DNA of 64,000 bases, from positions 496,001 through 560,000 of the forward strand of contig NZ_BJUB01000001.1 of NCBI RefSeq assembly GCF_007989805.1, read 5' to 3'. The position numbers were made by a program, and so were the translations under genes. Position 1 is the first letter of the stretch; each line of letters begins with the position of its first letter. The notes beneath the pieces are model-generated. The model had not been told where the DNA came from. It did not search any database and saw only the letters and a program-made list of their open reading frames with translations. The stretch is from Cellulomonas xylanilytica (GTDB lineage Bacteria > Actinomycetota > Actinomycetes > Actinomycetales > Cellulomonadaceae). Positions 1-7,540 of the stretch are shown here, piece by piece.

Positions 1-108
1 CGAGTCGGAGCGGTCGGCCGATCCGTGACTGGATGCATCCCCATGCCGATAGGTGTGCCACACCGTGCGTAAGACGCGAGGTCGTCTCGAGGAATCTGTG
101 GACAAGAC

Positions 109-975
109 TCAGCCGACACGGCGCTGTGGAAGTGCGTCGGCCAGAGCTTCCTCGACGTTTCGTGCGGCGAGGACCGGGGACCGGTAGGAGTGCCTGCGGG
201 TTGCCATGAGCGCCGTTCGCACGACCGGTGAGTCGATGACTTGCGGCCCCTCCGCGACGATCCGCGCCAGCACACCGGGCCAATCGCTCGTGCCTCGCAG
301 GGCGATCGTGAGTCGGCGGGCTTGCCAGGCGGGAATGCCGACGCTGGACGCCATGGCCCGCCAGCCCGGGAACCGCGTCCTGTCGTCCACCCGCGTACCC
401 GGCGCCTCGAGCACCGCCGAGAGGATCGAGCTCGCTTCCTGCTCGTTCCATCCCACCAAGACGAGGGCTCTGCGTGCCGCGGTCTCCAGCCCTGCGTCAT
501 CGGTGGAGTTCCCCGGGTCTGTCTCGTCCGCGACCGGCTCCCAGCCGGCCTCCAGCAGGAGGTCGAGGCTGATCGCCGGCCCAACCGTGCCCTCCCGGGA
601 CGCGACCTCGAGCTTCCAAGCGCGTCGGTCGTTCGTCGCGAACCTCGCGGCGACGATCTCGCCGAGAAGCTGGCGGCGAGCGACCTGCCCAAGCACACCC
701 CACGGCGAGGTCGCGTGCCGCAACCCAGGCTTGGTGAGCTCAACCCACAATGCCTGCCATGCAGTCGACTCGGCCTGGGATGCGGCGGCGCCGCGCAGCC
801 CGACACTGATCGCCAACGGTCGGACGACTCGCTCGCGCAGATAGGTCAGCAGCGTCGTGCCCGTCGGGCCGTCCCAGCCCTCCCGATCGATGTCGTCGAG
901 CATCTGCAGGAGCGATGCTCGATTCCGGACGACGCTGCCGCCGTGCTCGGGTTCGGGGTGCGGTGTCGCCGCCAT
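109..975 (-). CDS. unknown protein of the integrated element
   Basis: A 288-residue protein that I do not recognise. The start is ATG at 975 because a strong ribosome site, GGAGG, lies 5 bases before it; the frame stays open upstream but without such a site. The protein is soluble-looking, Trp- and Arg-rich, with no signal peptide or membrane segment. A stretch near residues 200-225 (SVGIPAWQARRLTIAL) could form a helix-turn-helix, but this is weak. One copy of the 19-bp element motif lies about 50 bases upstream on the same strand (1024-1042), so the gene may be controlled with the excisionase gene, which has the same arrangement. Function unknown. Confidence 0.7.
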   Translation of the reverse strand: MAATPHPEPEHGGSVVRNRASLLQMLDDIDREGWDGPTGTTLLTYLRERVVRPLAISVGLRGAAASQAESTAWQALWVELTKPGLRHATSPWGVLGQVARRQLLGEIVAARFATNDRRAWKLEVASREGTVGPAISLDLLLEAGWEPVADETDPGNSTDDAGLETAARRALVLVGWNEQEASSILSAVLEAPGTRVDDRTRFPGWRAMASSVGIPAWQARRLTIALRGTSDWPGVLARIVAEGPQVIDSPVVRTALMATRRHSYRSPVLAARNVEEALADALPQRRVG

Positions 976-1023
976 GGTCGCCTCCGGTGTCGTGGGTGGA
1001 CGACACCTGAGGCTTCTCAGAGG

Positions 1024-1119
1024 CAATAGACAGACGAATCACGCGGTCTTTCACAGCGCGATGTGATCGATTTGTCTATCGATGACGAGCATCGATCACA
1101 CAGTGGACGTGGCGATCAC
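1024..1119. promoter_or_regulatory. divergent pair of 19-bp element motifs
   Basis: Two copies of a 19-bp motif point away from each other: minus strand 1042-1024 (GTGATTCGTCTGTCTATTG) and plus strand 1063-1081 (GTGATCGATTTGTCTATCG). Two more GTGATCG half-sites lie on the minus strand at about 1099 and 1119. The same motif recurs at 5502 and 5873. It is likely an operator or promoter element used by the genes of this mobile element. The 976-1175 gap otherwise shows no gene. Confidence 0.55.
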
Positions 1120-1175
1120 ATCGAACTTGACCTGGGAGTTTGCGTCCCGCTCCGTGGCTGAAGCTGCCGTTGGAT

Positions 1176-1427
1176 CTACTTACGCGACACAGCGGATGCC
1201 CAGACCCAGACGAACCCCTCGCGGCCGCCGGCGTCGAGGTAGCGGACATTCACCGCCCGGCTCGTCCACGCCACCGCGACACCGTCGACCTCGAGATCCC
1301 TACCCTTGCCATCGACGATCCACACCCGAACCGGGAGCGGTCGCTCGGGCCGGACGATCGCCACGGCGCGGATCGAGGCCGGCACATCGCGGGCGGCATC
1401 GCGGAGCGGGACGCGCTCAAGCGGCAC
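1176..1427 (-). CDS. small unknown protein with SOS box upstream
   Basis: An 83-residue basic protein beginning MPLERVPLRD. It contains a beta-rich stretch with the pattern RVWIVDGKGRDLEVDGVAV and ends with VWVWASAVSRK. I do not recognise the family. GTG at 1427 is chosen as the start because it is the first in-frame start after the perfect LexA-type box at 1442-1459; no ribosome site is visible, so a leaderless or near-leaderless mRNA is likely. It lies 73 bases downstream of the arsenate reductase gene on the same strand, but its own SOS box suggests separate control. Proteins induced this way usually take part in DNA repair, prophage or element induction; which applies here is not known. 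Confidence 0.6.
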   Translation of the reverse strand: MPLERVPLRDAARDVPASIRAVAIVRPERPLPVRVWIVDGKGRDLEVDGVAVAWTSRAVNVRYLDAGGREGFVWVWASAVSRK

Positions 1428-1441
1428 AGCACACCAATAGA

Positions 1442-1459
1442 ATCGAACGCATGTTCGAT
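1442..1459 (-). promoter_or_regulatory. LexA (SOS) box, perfect
   Basis: The sequence ATCGAACGCATGTTCGAT is a 7+4+7 inverted repeat. Its core, CGAAC-N4-GTTCG, matches the Gram-positive/actinobacterial LexA operator exactly. It lies 14 bases before the GTG of the small minus-strand gene. The bases following it on the minus strand (GATTCTATTGG) can serve as a -10 region, so LexA bound here would block transcription. Confidence 0.8.
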
Positions 1460-1500
1460 AGCGTACAGCGCCGCCAGCAGCTCGAACCCGCTCGGGCGGA

Positions 1501-2151
1501 TCAAGCGGCCGCGACCCCGAGAGAATCGAGGAGTCGAAGGACGCGGCGTTCGATGTCATCGCGAACGGTGCGAACAGCGTCGAGCGCAAGGTCCGCGGGG
1601 TCGGCGAGTTCCCATTCCTCGTAGCGCTTGCCGGGGAAGATCGGGCACGCGTCGCCGCATCCCATGGTGATGACGACGTCCGCGGCGCGGACGATCTCGT
1701 CAGTCCAGGGCTTGGGGTACTCGCGGGCGATGTCGATCCCACGTTCGGCCATGACCGCGACGGCGCCGGGCTCGATGGCGTCGCCGGGTTGTGAGCCCCC
1801 AGACCACCCGACGACGGAGTTTCCGGCGTGGTGCTGCAGGAAGCCCAGGGCCATCTGGGAGCGGCCGGCATTGTGCACGCAGAGGAACAGGACGACGGGC
1901 CGTCCGTCATGGGTCTTGCCTTCGACCTTGGCCAGGGCGTGCAGGCGCTGGCGGGCAAAGCGTTCTGCGAGCAGCGGCAGGAAGTGGGGGATCGTCGCGC
2001 GGCCGGCGAACTGGTCGTAGGACGAGGTCAGGAACCGGTCGATCGTCTCGACGCCGAAGATCCCCTGGAACTCGGTCGCAAGCCGTGCCGCGGCGCTCAT
2101 CACCGCGTGCCGCTGGTCGATGCTGAGGTCGTGGTGCTCGGGCGTGGTCAT
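1501..2151 (-). CDS. arsC: arsenate reductase, LMW-phosphatase family with N-terminal helical domain
   Basis: A 216-residue protein that should reduce arsenate to arsenite in the cytoplasm. Residues 1-80 form an N-terminal helical domain seen in some actinobacterial ArsC proteins; residues 86-216 form an LMW-phosphatase fold. The P-loop is C91VHNAGRS98. Further cysteines lie in the MGCGDACP segment (C165 and C169), and the catalytic Asp-Pro pair is D184-P185. Three cysteines fit the thioredoxin-coupled type. ATG at 2151 is chosen because AAGGAG lies 8 bases before it, which drops 16 upstream in-frame residues. It starts 22 bases after the ArsR-ArsC fusion gene, in one operon. Confidence 0.9.
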   Translation of the reverse strand: MTTPEHHDLSIDQRHAVMSAAARLATEFQGIFGVETIDRFLTSSYDQFAGRATIPHFLPLLAERFARQRLHALAKVEGKTHDGRPVVLFLCVHNAGRSQMALGFLQHHAGNSVVGWSGGSQPGDAIEPGAVAVMAERGIDIAREYPKPWTDEIVRAADVVITMGCGDACPIFPGKRYEEWELADPADLALDAVRTVRDDIERRVLRLLDSLGVAAA

Positions 2152-2173
2152 GGCTTCGTCTCCTTCGACGCAG

Positions 2174-2848
2174 TCACGCATGGGCGATGCGGGGGGCAAG
2201 GTCCTCGACTCGGCGGGCGATCTCCTCGAAGGCCGCGTCGAACGCGGCGTCGTCGGCGGCCGGGACCGGGTCGGGCACCGACCAGTGCACGTCGGCGACG
2301 GTGCCCATCTCCTCGTGCGCGTTGTCGCAGACAGTCACCACCAGGTCGTCGTCGCGGCGGACGTCGTTGAACGGTCGAGGCTTGACGTTCGGCAGAGGGA
2401 GGTCGTGCCGCGCTGCGGCTGCGAGCGCTCCTGCTGCCACGGCCGTGGCCGGATGTGTGCCGGCCGAGGTCGCAGTGATCGGGCTGGCGCGGTGCCACAG
2501 TGCTGCGGCCAGGTGCGATCGTGCGGAGTTCGCGGTGCAGACGAACAGCACGCGACGCGGGCGAGGCATCGTCCAACCCGACGGAACCATCGCTGCATTA
2601 GCGGTCAGGTGCAGGTAGGTCCTGCGCCGGTCGCCCTCCGATCGGCGACGGGAGACTAGGCCGTGGTCGACCAGCACCCCGACGTGGTGCGCGACCAGGT
2701 TGGAGGCCATCCCGAGCTCGGCGGAGAGCTCCGAGGGGGAGTGGTCGCCCAGCGAGAGGAGCTCGACGACGGCGAGACGTCCGGGATCGGACAGCACGGC
2801 GTGCAGCGTCGCGCGCCGCTCGATCTCTGCCTGCCACTCAGTGTTCAT
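2174..2848 (-). CDS. ArsR repressor fused to arsenate-reductase-like domain
   Basis: A 224-residue fusion. Residues 5-85 are an ArsR-type winged helix (DPGRLAVVELL, then the recognition part with LGMASNLVAHHVGVL). Residues 98-224 are an LMW-phosphatase/ArsC domain with P-loop C104TANSARS111. The N-terminal part should repress the cluster until arsenic binds. Its usual metal motif (ELCVCDL) is not visible, so the sensing cysteines may lie elsewhere, such as C104 or the VCDNAH segment. The gene starts at ATG 2848, three bases from a perfect palindrome, and has no ribosome site, so it is probably leaderless and self-regulated. It is first in the minus-strand operon with arsC and divergent from the aquaporin. 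Confidence 0.88.
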   Translation of the reverse strand: MNTEWQAEIERRATLHAVLSDPGRLAVVELLSLGDHSPSELSAELGMASNLVAHHVGVLVDHGLVSRRRSEGDRRRTYLHLTANAAMVPSGWTMPRPRRVLFVCTANSARSHLAAALWHRASPITATSAGTHPATAVAAGALAAAARHDLPLPNVKPRPFNDVRRDDDLVVTVCDNAHEEMGTVADVHWSVPDPVPAADDAAFDAAFEEIARRVEDLAPRIAHA

Positions 2849-2850
2849 TG

Positions 2851-2864
2851 AGTCAATATTGACT
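2851..2864. promoter_or_regulatory. ArsR operator palindrome
   Basis: AGTCAATATTGACT is a perfect 14-bp palindrome in the gap between the divergent arsR fusion and aquaporin genes. The TCAA...TTGA core is typical of ArsR/SmtB operators. It is AT-rich compared with its surroundings and touches the start of the arsR fusion gene, so it could control both directions. Confidence 0.8.
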
Positions 2865-2894
2865 GAGTGATTGTCGCCGGGTCAAGATGCCGCC

Positions 2895-3650
2895 GTGACC
2901 CAAGCATCCGACCCCGTTCCCTTGTCCCTCCCGCGCCGGCTGGCGGCGGAGTTTGTCGGCACCGCGCTGCTCGTGGCCGTCGTCGTGGGGTCGGGGATCA
3001 TGGCCCAAGCCCTGACGGCAGATGTCGGCATCCAGCTGCTGGCCAACTCTCTGGCGACGGTGTTCGGACTGGCCGTTCTGATCGTGGTGTTCGGTCCGGT
3101 CTCCGGGGCGCACTTCAACCCCGTCGTCACCGCGGCCGAGTGGGTGCTGTCGCGGGGCAGTGCGGCGCAGCGGTCGCCGCTCGAGGTCGTCGGCTACGTG
3201 CTGGCCCAGTGCATTGGCGGCATCGCCGGGGCGCTGCTGGCCAACGTGATGTTCGACGTCGCACCGGCGATCTCCACCACCGAGCGCACCGGCACTGGAC
3301 TGCTGGTCGGCGAGGTCGTCGCGACCGCCGGGCTCGTGCTGGTGATCTTTGCGCTGGTCCGCAGCGGCCGCGCCGCCATCGTGCCGGCCGCATTGGCGGC
3401 GTGGATCGGGGCGGCGTACTGGTTCACGTCCTCGACGTCTTTCGCCAACCCCGCGGTGAGCATCGGCCGGATGTTCTCCGACACGTTTGCCGGCATCGCA
3501 CCCGCCTCTGTCCCGCCGTTCCTGCTCGCGCAGGTGATCGGCGCCGCGCTCGGCCTCGGCGCCGTCCTGGCCTTCTACCCGCTGCGGATGGGCCGCGACG
3601 CCGCTGTGACGGAGGCGACCGAGCAGCTCGATCCCGTGCCCGCACACTGA
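2895..3650 (+). CDS. aquaporin/glycerol-facilitator family channel, likely arsenite channel
   Basis: A 251-residue membrane channel of the MIP family with six expected membrane helices and the two pore motifs N75-P76-V77 and N185-P186-A187. The first motif is NPV instead of NPA. Aquaglyceroporins next to arsC (AqpS-type) are known to let arsenite out of the cell after arsenate reduction, and that is the likely job here since no ArsB or Acr3 pump is encoded nearby. GTG 2895 is used as the start; TTG 2871 is in frame but sits too close to the operator. It is the first gene of the plus-strand ars operon. Confidence 0.85.
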   Translation: MTQASDPVPLSLPRRLAAEFVGTALLVAVVVGSGIMAQALTADVGIQLLANSLATVFGLAVLIVVFGPVSGAHFNPVVTAAEWVLSRGSAAQRSPLEVVGYVLAQCIGGIAGALLANVMFDVAPAISTTERTGTGLLVGEVVATAGLVLVIFALVRSGRAAIVPAALAAWIGAAYWFTSSTSFANPAVSIGRMFSDTFAGIAPASVPPFLLAQVIGAALGLGAVLAFYPLRMGRDAAVTEATEQLDPVPAH

Positions 3651-3667
3651 CCCAGGAAGGCACACCC

Positions 3668-5062
3668 ATGCATCTGGTCGTGGTCGGCGGCAGTGACGCC
3701 GGCATCAGCGCGGCGCTGCGCGCCCGCGAGCTCGACGAGACGACCGAGGTCACCGTCGTGGTCGCCGACGCCTACCCCAACTACTCCATCTGCGGCATCC
3801 CGTACTACATCTCCGGTGAGGTTACGCACTGGCGCAACCTCGCCCACCGCACGCGCCAGGACCTCGAAGCCACCGGCATGCGGCTGCGCCTGGACACCCT
3901 GGCGACCGAGATCGACGTCTCCGGCCGCCGCCTGCGCGTCCGCGACAGCAGCGGCCAGTCGTGGATCGGCTACGACGCTCTCGTGGTCGGCACGGGCGCC
4001 GTGCCGGTGCGGCCACCGATCGACGGGCTCGACGACGTCGGTCCGCAGGACGGCGTCCATCTGTTGCACACCATGGGTGACACGTTCGCGCTCGAGGAAT
4101 CGATCGAACGCACCGCCCCACGTCGCGCCTTGATCGTCGGCGCCGGCTACGTCGGCCTGGAGATGGCCGAAGGACTCACCGCTCGCGGGATCCACGTCAC
4201 CCAGGTGGAGCGACTCCCCGAGGTGCTGCCCACCGTCGATCCCGAGCTCGGCGCCCTCGTGCACGCGGAGTTGGTCCGCCACGGCGTCGACGTCCACACC
4301 GACACCACCGTCACCCGGATCACCAAGCGCGACGCCGCTCTCCACGTCGAGGGACGCGGGCCTGACGACGCACCAGCCGCATGGGACGTCGACCTCGTCC
4401 TTGTCGTCGTGGGGGTGCGACCCGACACCAAACTGCTAGTCGCAGCCAGCGCTACCACCGGACCGGCCAACGCCGTCGATGTCAGCCCAGACATGCGCAC
4501 GAGTCTCGACGCCGTGTGGGCGGCAGGGGACTGCGTGATCACGCACCACCGCCTGCTCGGCCGCTCGTACCTCCCGCTGGGCACCACCGCCCACAAGCAG
4601 GGCCGTGTCGCCGGAGAGAACGCGATCGGTGGGTCCGCCCGCTACGCGGGCAGCGTCGGGACCCAGGTCGTCAAGGTCTTCGACCTCGTCGCGGCCCGCA
4701 CAGGACTACGTGACCACGACGCCAGTGGTGCCGGTTACCCCGCCCTCACGACGCAGTCGACTCCCGACGACCACAAGCGCTACTACCCGGGCGCGGAACC
4801 GATCTCTATCCGGATCACCGGTGACGCGGACACCGGGCGGCTGCTCGGCGCGCAACTCGTCGGCGGTCTGACCACTCAGACCGCCAAGCGGGTCGACACC
4901 TTGTCCACCGCGCTCTTCCACGAGATGACCGTCGAGGCCGTCAGCGAGCTCGACCTGTCCTACACCCCACCCCTCGGCTCACCGTGGGACGCCGTCCAGA
5001 TGGCCACCCAGGACTGGGTGGGCCACCACCGATCGACCTTCACCATGGGAGCACCCGCATGA
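3668..5062 (+). CDS. FAD/NAD(P) disulfide-reductase-like flavoprotein (CoA-disulfide reductase type)
   Basis: A 464-residue two-dinucleotide-domain oxidoreductase. The FAD loop is GGSDAG at residues 7-12. A single redox cysteine, C42, lies in SICGIPYYISG, the pattern of CoA-disulfide and polysulfide reductases. The NAD(P) loop is VGAGYVGLEMAE near residue 160. The C-terminal end (DLSYTPPLGSPWDAV) matches the dimer interface of this class, not thioredoxin reductase. It starts 18 bases after the aquaporin gene and overlaps the next reductase by ATGA. The substrate is not known; it may supply reduced thiol for the arsenate reductase encoded beside it. Confidence 0.85.
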   Translation: MHLVVVGGSDAGISAALRARELDETTEVTVVVADAYPNYSICGIPYYISGEVTHWRNLAHRTRQDLEATGMRLRLDTLATEIDVSGRRLRVRDSSGQSWIGYDALVVGTGAVPVRPPIDGLDDVGPQDGVHLLHTMGDTFALEESIERTAPRRALIVGAGYVGLEMAEGLTARGIHVTQVERLPEVLPTVDPELGALVHAELVRHGVDVHTDTTVTRITKRDAALHVEGRGPDDAPAAWDVDLVLVVVGVRPDTKLLVAASATTGPANAVDVSPDMRTSLDAVWAAGDCVITHHRLLGRSYLPLGTTAHKQGRVAGENAIGGSARYAGSVGTQVVKVFDLVAARTGLRDHDASGAGYPALTTQSTPDDHKRYYPGAEPISIRITGDADTGRLLGAQLVGGLTTQTAKRVDTLSTALFHEMTVEAVSELDLSYTPPLGSPWDAVQMATQDWVGHHRSTFTMGAPA

Positions 5063-5451
5063 CCACGATCCTGTTCGTCTGCGTCCACAACGCCGGGCGG
5101 TCCCAGCTGGCCGCCGGCCTCGCCGCAGCACGGGCCGGCTCGGACGTCACCGTCATCTCCGCCGGCACAGAGCCCGACGCCGCGGTGAGCCAGAAGGTCC
5201 TCGCCTCGCTCGCTGAGGTCGGCATCGACCGCAGGAGCGAAGTGCCCCAGCTTCTGACCGAGCAGCTCGCCGCCCAGGCTGACGTGATCGTGGCGCTTAA
5301 GCCCGCGCTCGACCTCCCCGCCCACGCCCGCGTCGAGGTCTGGCCGCTGCCCGACCCCGCGTCGTGGGACGTCGACGGCATCCGCCCTCTTCGCGACCAC
5401 ATCGATGGCCTCGTCGCCGACCTGCTCGAGCGCGAGAAGGCGCCGAGCTAG
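5059..5451 (+). CDS. arsC: arsenate reductase, single-cysteine LMW-phosphatase type
   Basis: A 130-residue LMW-phosphatase-fold protein with P-loop C8VHNAGRS15 and a late LPDP motif supplying the acid Asp. Cys8 is its only cysteine, so it cannot use the intramolecular disulfide relay of thioredoxin-coupled ArsC. A mycothiol/mycoredoxin mechanism, as in the Corynebacterium glutamicum enzymes, fits better. The TMGCGD segment of typical ArsC is replaced by VALKPALDL, so activity on arsenate is inferred from the motif and context. ATG overlaps the stop of the flavoprotein gene (ATGA), so the two are translationally coupled. Confidence 0.82.
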   Translation: MTTILFVCVHNAGRSQLAAGLAAARAGSDVTVISAGTEPDAAVSQKVLASLAEVGIDRRSEVPQLLTEQLAAQADVIVALKPALDLPAHARVEVWPLPDPASWDVDGIRPLRDHIDGLVADLLEREKAPS

Positions 5452-5501
5452 CACCCCGCTGCCCTTCGGTTCGTGGTCCCGTCCGCTCCCGCGAGGCCGC
5501 T

Positions 5502-5520
5502 GTGATTGTTCTGTCTATCG
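5502..5520 (+). repeat. 19-bp element motif, copy 3
   Basis: GTGATTGTTCTGTCTATCG, a member of the family at 1024, 1063 and 5873. It lies between the last ars gene and the small zinc-protein gene, 120 bases before the latter's start. The rest of the 5452-5639 gap shows nothing clear. Confidence 0.6.
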
Positions 5521-5639
5521 AGGTTGGATCGGCTCTCACTCCCGGTTGCCACTCACTTGGGTATCCGGCGCGTCAGCGAAGGCGAAGCAGCCTGATGGCG
5601 TCCTGGCGTGTCGCGGCCCGCGTCGTGCACGATCTCGCC

Positions 5640-5768
5640 ATGAGCAAGCCGCTGGATGTCGAGTGCCCACGCTGCGGCGCAGCGCGCGGTAAGTCCTGCC
5701 GAACTGGCGACCGCGTCAAGCGCGACCCTCACGGCCGGCGAGTCAAGGCGGCCGCGAACAAGGGCTGA
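5640..5768 (+). CDS. small phage/element-type zinc-binding protein
   Basis: A 42-residue protein starting MSKPLDVECPRCGAARGKSC. The CPxCGAxxGxxC pattern followed by RTGDRV, a PHGRR histidine and a basic tail matches the short zinc-binding proteins common in actinophages and integrative elements. A single zinc knuckle of C9, C12, C20 and a downstream histidine is likely. It may bind DNA. The start is the only ATG in the frame; the ribosome site is poor. Confidence 0.6.
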   Translation: MSKPLDVECPRCGAARGKSCRTGDRVKRDPHGRRVKAAANKG

Positions 5769-5872
5769 GGTCACGCGAGACTCGTCGATCTTCTGTCATC
5801 GTGCGGACCGGTCTCCGTTTCGGTACAGGCGAATGCTAGACATTCCGCTGACGAGTCCTGGTGGCAGACGGT

Positions 5873-5891
5873 GTGATCGATCCGTCTATCG
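5873..5891 (+). repeat. 19-bp element motif, copy 4
   Basis: GTGATCGATCCGTCTATCG, 17 of 19 bases identical to copy 2. It ends 45 bases before the start of the excisionase-like gene, matching the distance of copy 1 to its gene. Confidence 0.6.
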
Positions 5892-5935
5892 GCGCGGCAG
5901 ACGGTGGAGCCCTCCCAACGCGAAGGGCGAAGCCA

Positions 5936-6259
5936 ATGTCCACACCAACGCTGAGAACTCCGCCACGCGATGCACCAGAAGGTGAGCGCGGCTCGCGCGA
6001 TCGCGTCCAGTCCGTGACACCGCGGATCCTGTTGAGTGTCAATGAGGCGGCCGCCGCGCTCGGAATCGGGCGGACTCTGATGTACGAGCTCCTCGGCTCG
6101 GGACAAGTCGAGTCGGTGTTCGTCGGCCGGCTCCATCGGGTGCCGGCGGACGCGTTGATGGCCTTCGTCGACAAGCTCCGCTCGGAGAGCCAGGGGGACG
6201 CGTCCACAAGCGGCGGGACGACCGATCCTTTCCACAGAAACGACGACGGTCTGCGCTGA
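5936..6259 (+). CDS. excisionase-like helix-turn-helix protein
   Basis: A 107-residue protein. Residues 30-85 form a MerR/excisionase-type winged helix of the AlpA/HTH-17 kind: LLSVNEAAAALGIGRTLMYE, then a wing with VGRLHRVPADALMAFVDKL. Such small proteins direct excision of tRNA-integrated elements and often repress the integrase. ATG 5936 is used, with GAAGGG about 8 bases upstream. It lies 54 bases before the integrase in the same direction, the standard xis-int order. The N-terminal 28 residues are disordered and may be shorter if GTG in VQSVTPRILL is used. Confidence 0.82.
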   Translation: MSTPTLRTPPRDAPEGERGSRDRVQSVTPRILLSVNEAAAALGIGRTLMYELLGSGQVESVFVGRLHRVPADALMAFVDKLRSESQGDASTSGGTTDPFHRNDDGLR

Positions 6260-6313
6260 TCAACCACCGGAGACCTACCCTCCCGCGAGGATGCACGGAG
6301 CGGAGGTGCGGAC

Positions 6314-7540
6314 GTGGCCAAGCGGGCCAACAACGAGGGTTCGGTCTATCGCCGTGCCTCCGACGGCAAGTACGTTGCTGCGCTCTCGGTGCGTGATCCC
6401 GAGACCGGGCAGCTCGTGCGCACGACCTTCTACGCCAGCACGCGCGCAGACGCGCGCAGGAAGCTGCGCGAAGCGACCAACCGCGTAGCTGAGGGAGCGC
6501 CGCCGAAGGACGCGAGCATCCTGGTGGGGGACTGGCTCCGAACCTGGCGCGAGACCACCCTCGAGGTCAGCGCGCGCAAGCAGTCCACGAAGGACCTCTA
6601 CCGGTACCTGATCGACGGTCACCTCGTGACTGCCCCCATCGGGCGACGACGCCTGGACCAGGTTCGGCCAGCCGACGTGGAGGCCCTGATCCTGCACCTG
6701 CGAGCCAAGGTCAAGGCCCCGCACCGACAGCGCCCGGGCTCCGACACCCAGCGCGCGCTGTCCGACGCGACCGTGCAGCGGATCTTCTCCGTGCTTCGTC
6801 TCGCCCTCGACGGTGCTGTACGCGACGGCCACATCGCCCGAAACCCCGCTGCCCTCGTGAAGCAGCCCGGCGTTGAACGCCACGAAGCACGCTTTCTCTC
6901 CACGCTGGAAGTCACCGCACTTCTCGGTGCCGCCGCCGGCTCCCGCTACGGGCCAGTCCTGTCCTTCATCGCGCAGACGGGCGTCCGCAAGGGCGAGGCT
7001 CTGGCGCTGCGATGGGCCGACATCGACCCGAGCGCGCGAGTGATTCGCATCCGCGCGACGCTGACGCGAGTCGACGGCGAGTGGGGTCCGACATCGCCGA
7101 AGACAACGAAGTCCCGACGTTTGCTTCCGGTGACTCCCGCGGTCCATCGTCTGCTGCTCGAGGTTCAGGAGGCCCAGGCCGTGCAGCGCGAGCATGCCGG
7201 CAATCTCTGGCAGGAGAGCGACTTCGTCTTCACCTCGCCGACGGGCCGACCGCTCGACCCCCGCAACGTCCTGCGCGCGCTGTCGACGGCTTCCACGGCA
7301 GCCGGGATCCCGAACGTGACGGTGCACACCCTGCGGCACTCGGCAGCTACCGCGATGCTCGAGGCCGGCATCCACATCAAAGCCGTCTCCGAGCTCCTCG
7401 GTCATTCCGACATCCGCATCACGGGCGATGTCTACGGTCACGTGAGCACTGAGGTCGCCCGCTCGGCCATGGAGGCGCTGTCCCAGCTCATCGACCCACA
7501 ACCGGTCGATGACCTGGTCCGACGGGACTCCGGCAACTAG
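6314..7540 (+). CDS. int: tyrosine site-specific integrase
   Basis: A 408-residue phage-type integrase. Residues 5-60 are an arm-binding AP2-like domain (GSVYRRASDGKYVAAL), residues 70-185 the SAM-like core-binding domain and residues 195-395 the catalytic domain. The catalytic set is complete: R225, K266, H338-x-x-R341, H364 and nucleophile Y374 (DVYGHV). GTG 6314 has GGAGG 7 bases before it. It should recombine the element at the 3' end of the adjacent tRNA-Val gene, 190 bases downstream. Three tandem 12-bp repeats in that gap are candidate arm sites. Confidence 0.95.
   Translation: MAKRANNEGSVYRRASDGKYVAALSVRDPETGQLVRTTFYASTRADARRKLREATNRVAEGAPPKDASILVGDWLRTWRETTLEVSARKQSTKDLYRYLIDGHLVTAPIGRRRLDQVRPADVEALILHLRAKVKAPHRQRPGSDTQRALSDATVQRIFSVLRLALDGAVRDGHIARNPAALVKQPGVERHEARFLSTLEVTALLGAAAGSRYGPVLSFIAQTGVRKGEALALRWADIDPSARVIRIRATLTRVDGEWGPTSPKTTKSRRLLPVTPAVHRLLLEVQEAQAVQREHAGNLWQESDFVFTSPTGRPLDPRNVLRALSTASTAAGIPNVTVHTLRHSAATAMLEAGIHIKAVSELLGHSDIRITGDVYGHVSTEVARSAMEALSQLIDPQPVDDLVRRDSGN

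Noticed and set aside
1-108. Left attachment site of the element
   Set aside because: No duplicate of the tRNA-Val 3' end is found here, so the element continues to the left.
1082-1624. Plus-strand frame starting just after motif copy 2
   Set aside because: The first 38 residues look plausible, but the rest is an Arg-rich shadow of the small SOS gene and arsC; no ribosome site.
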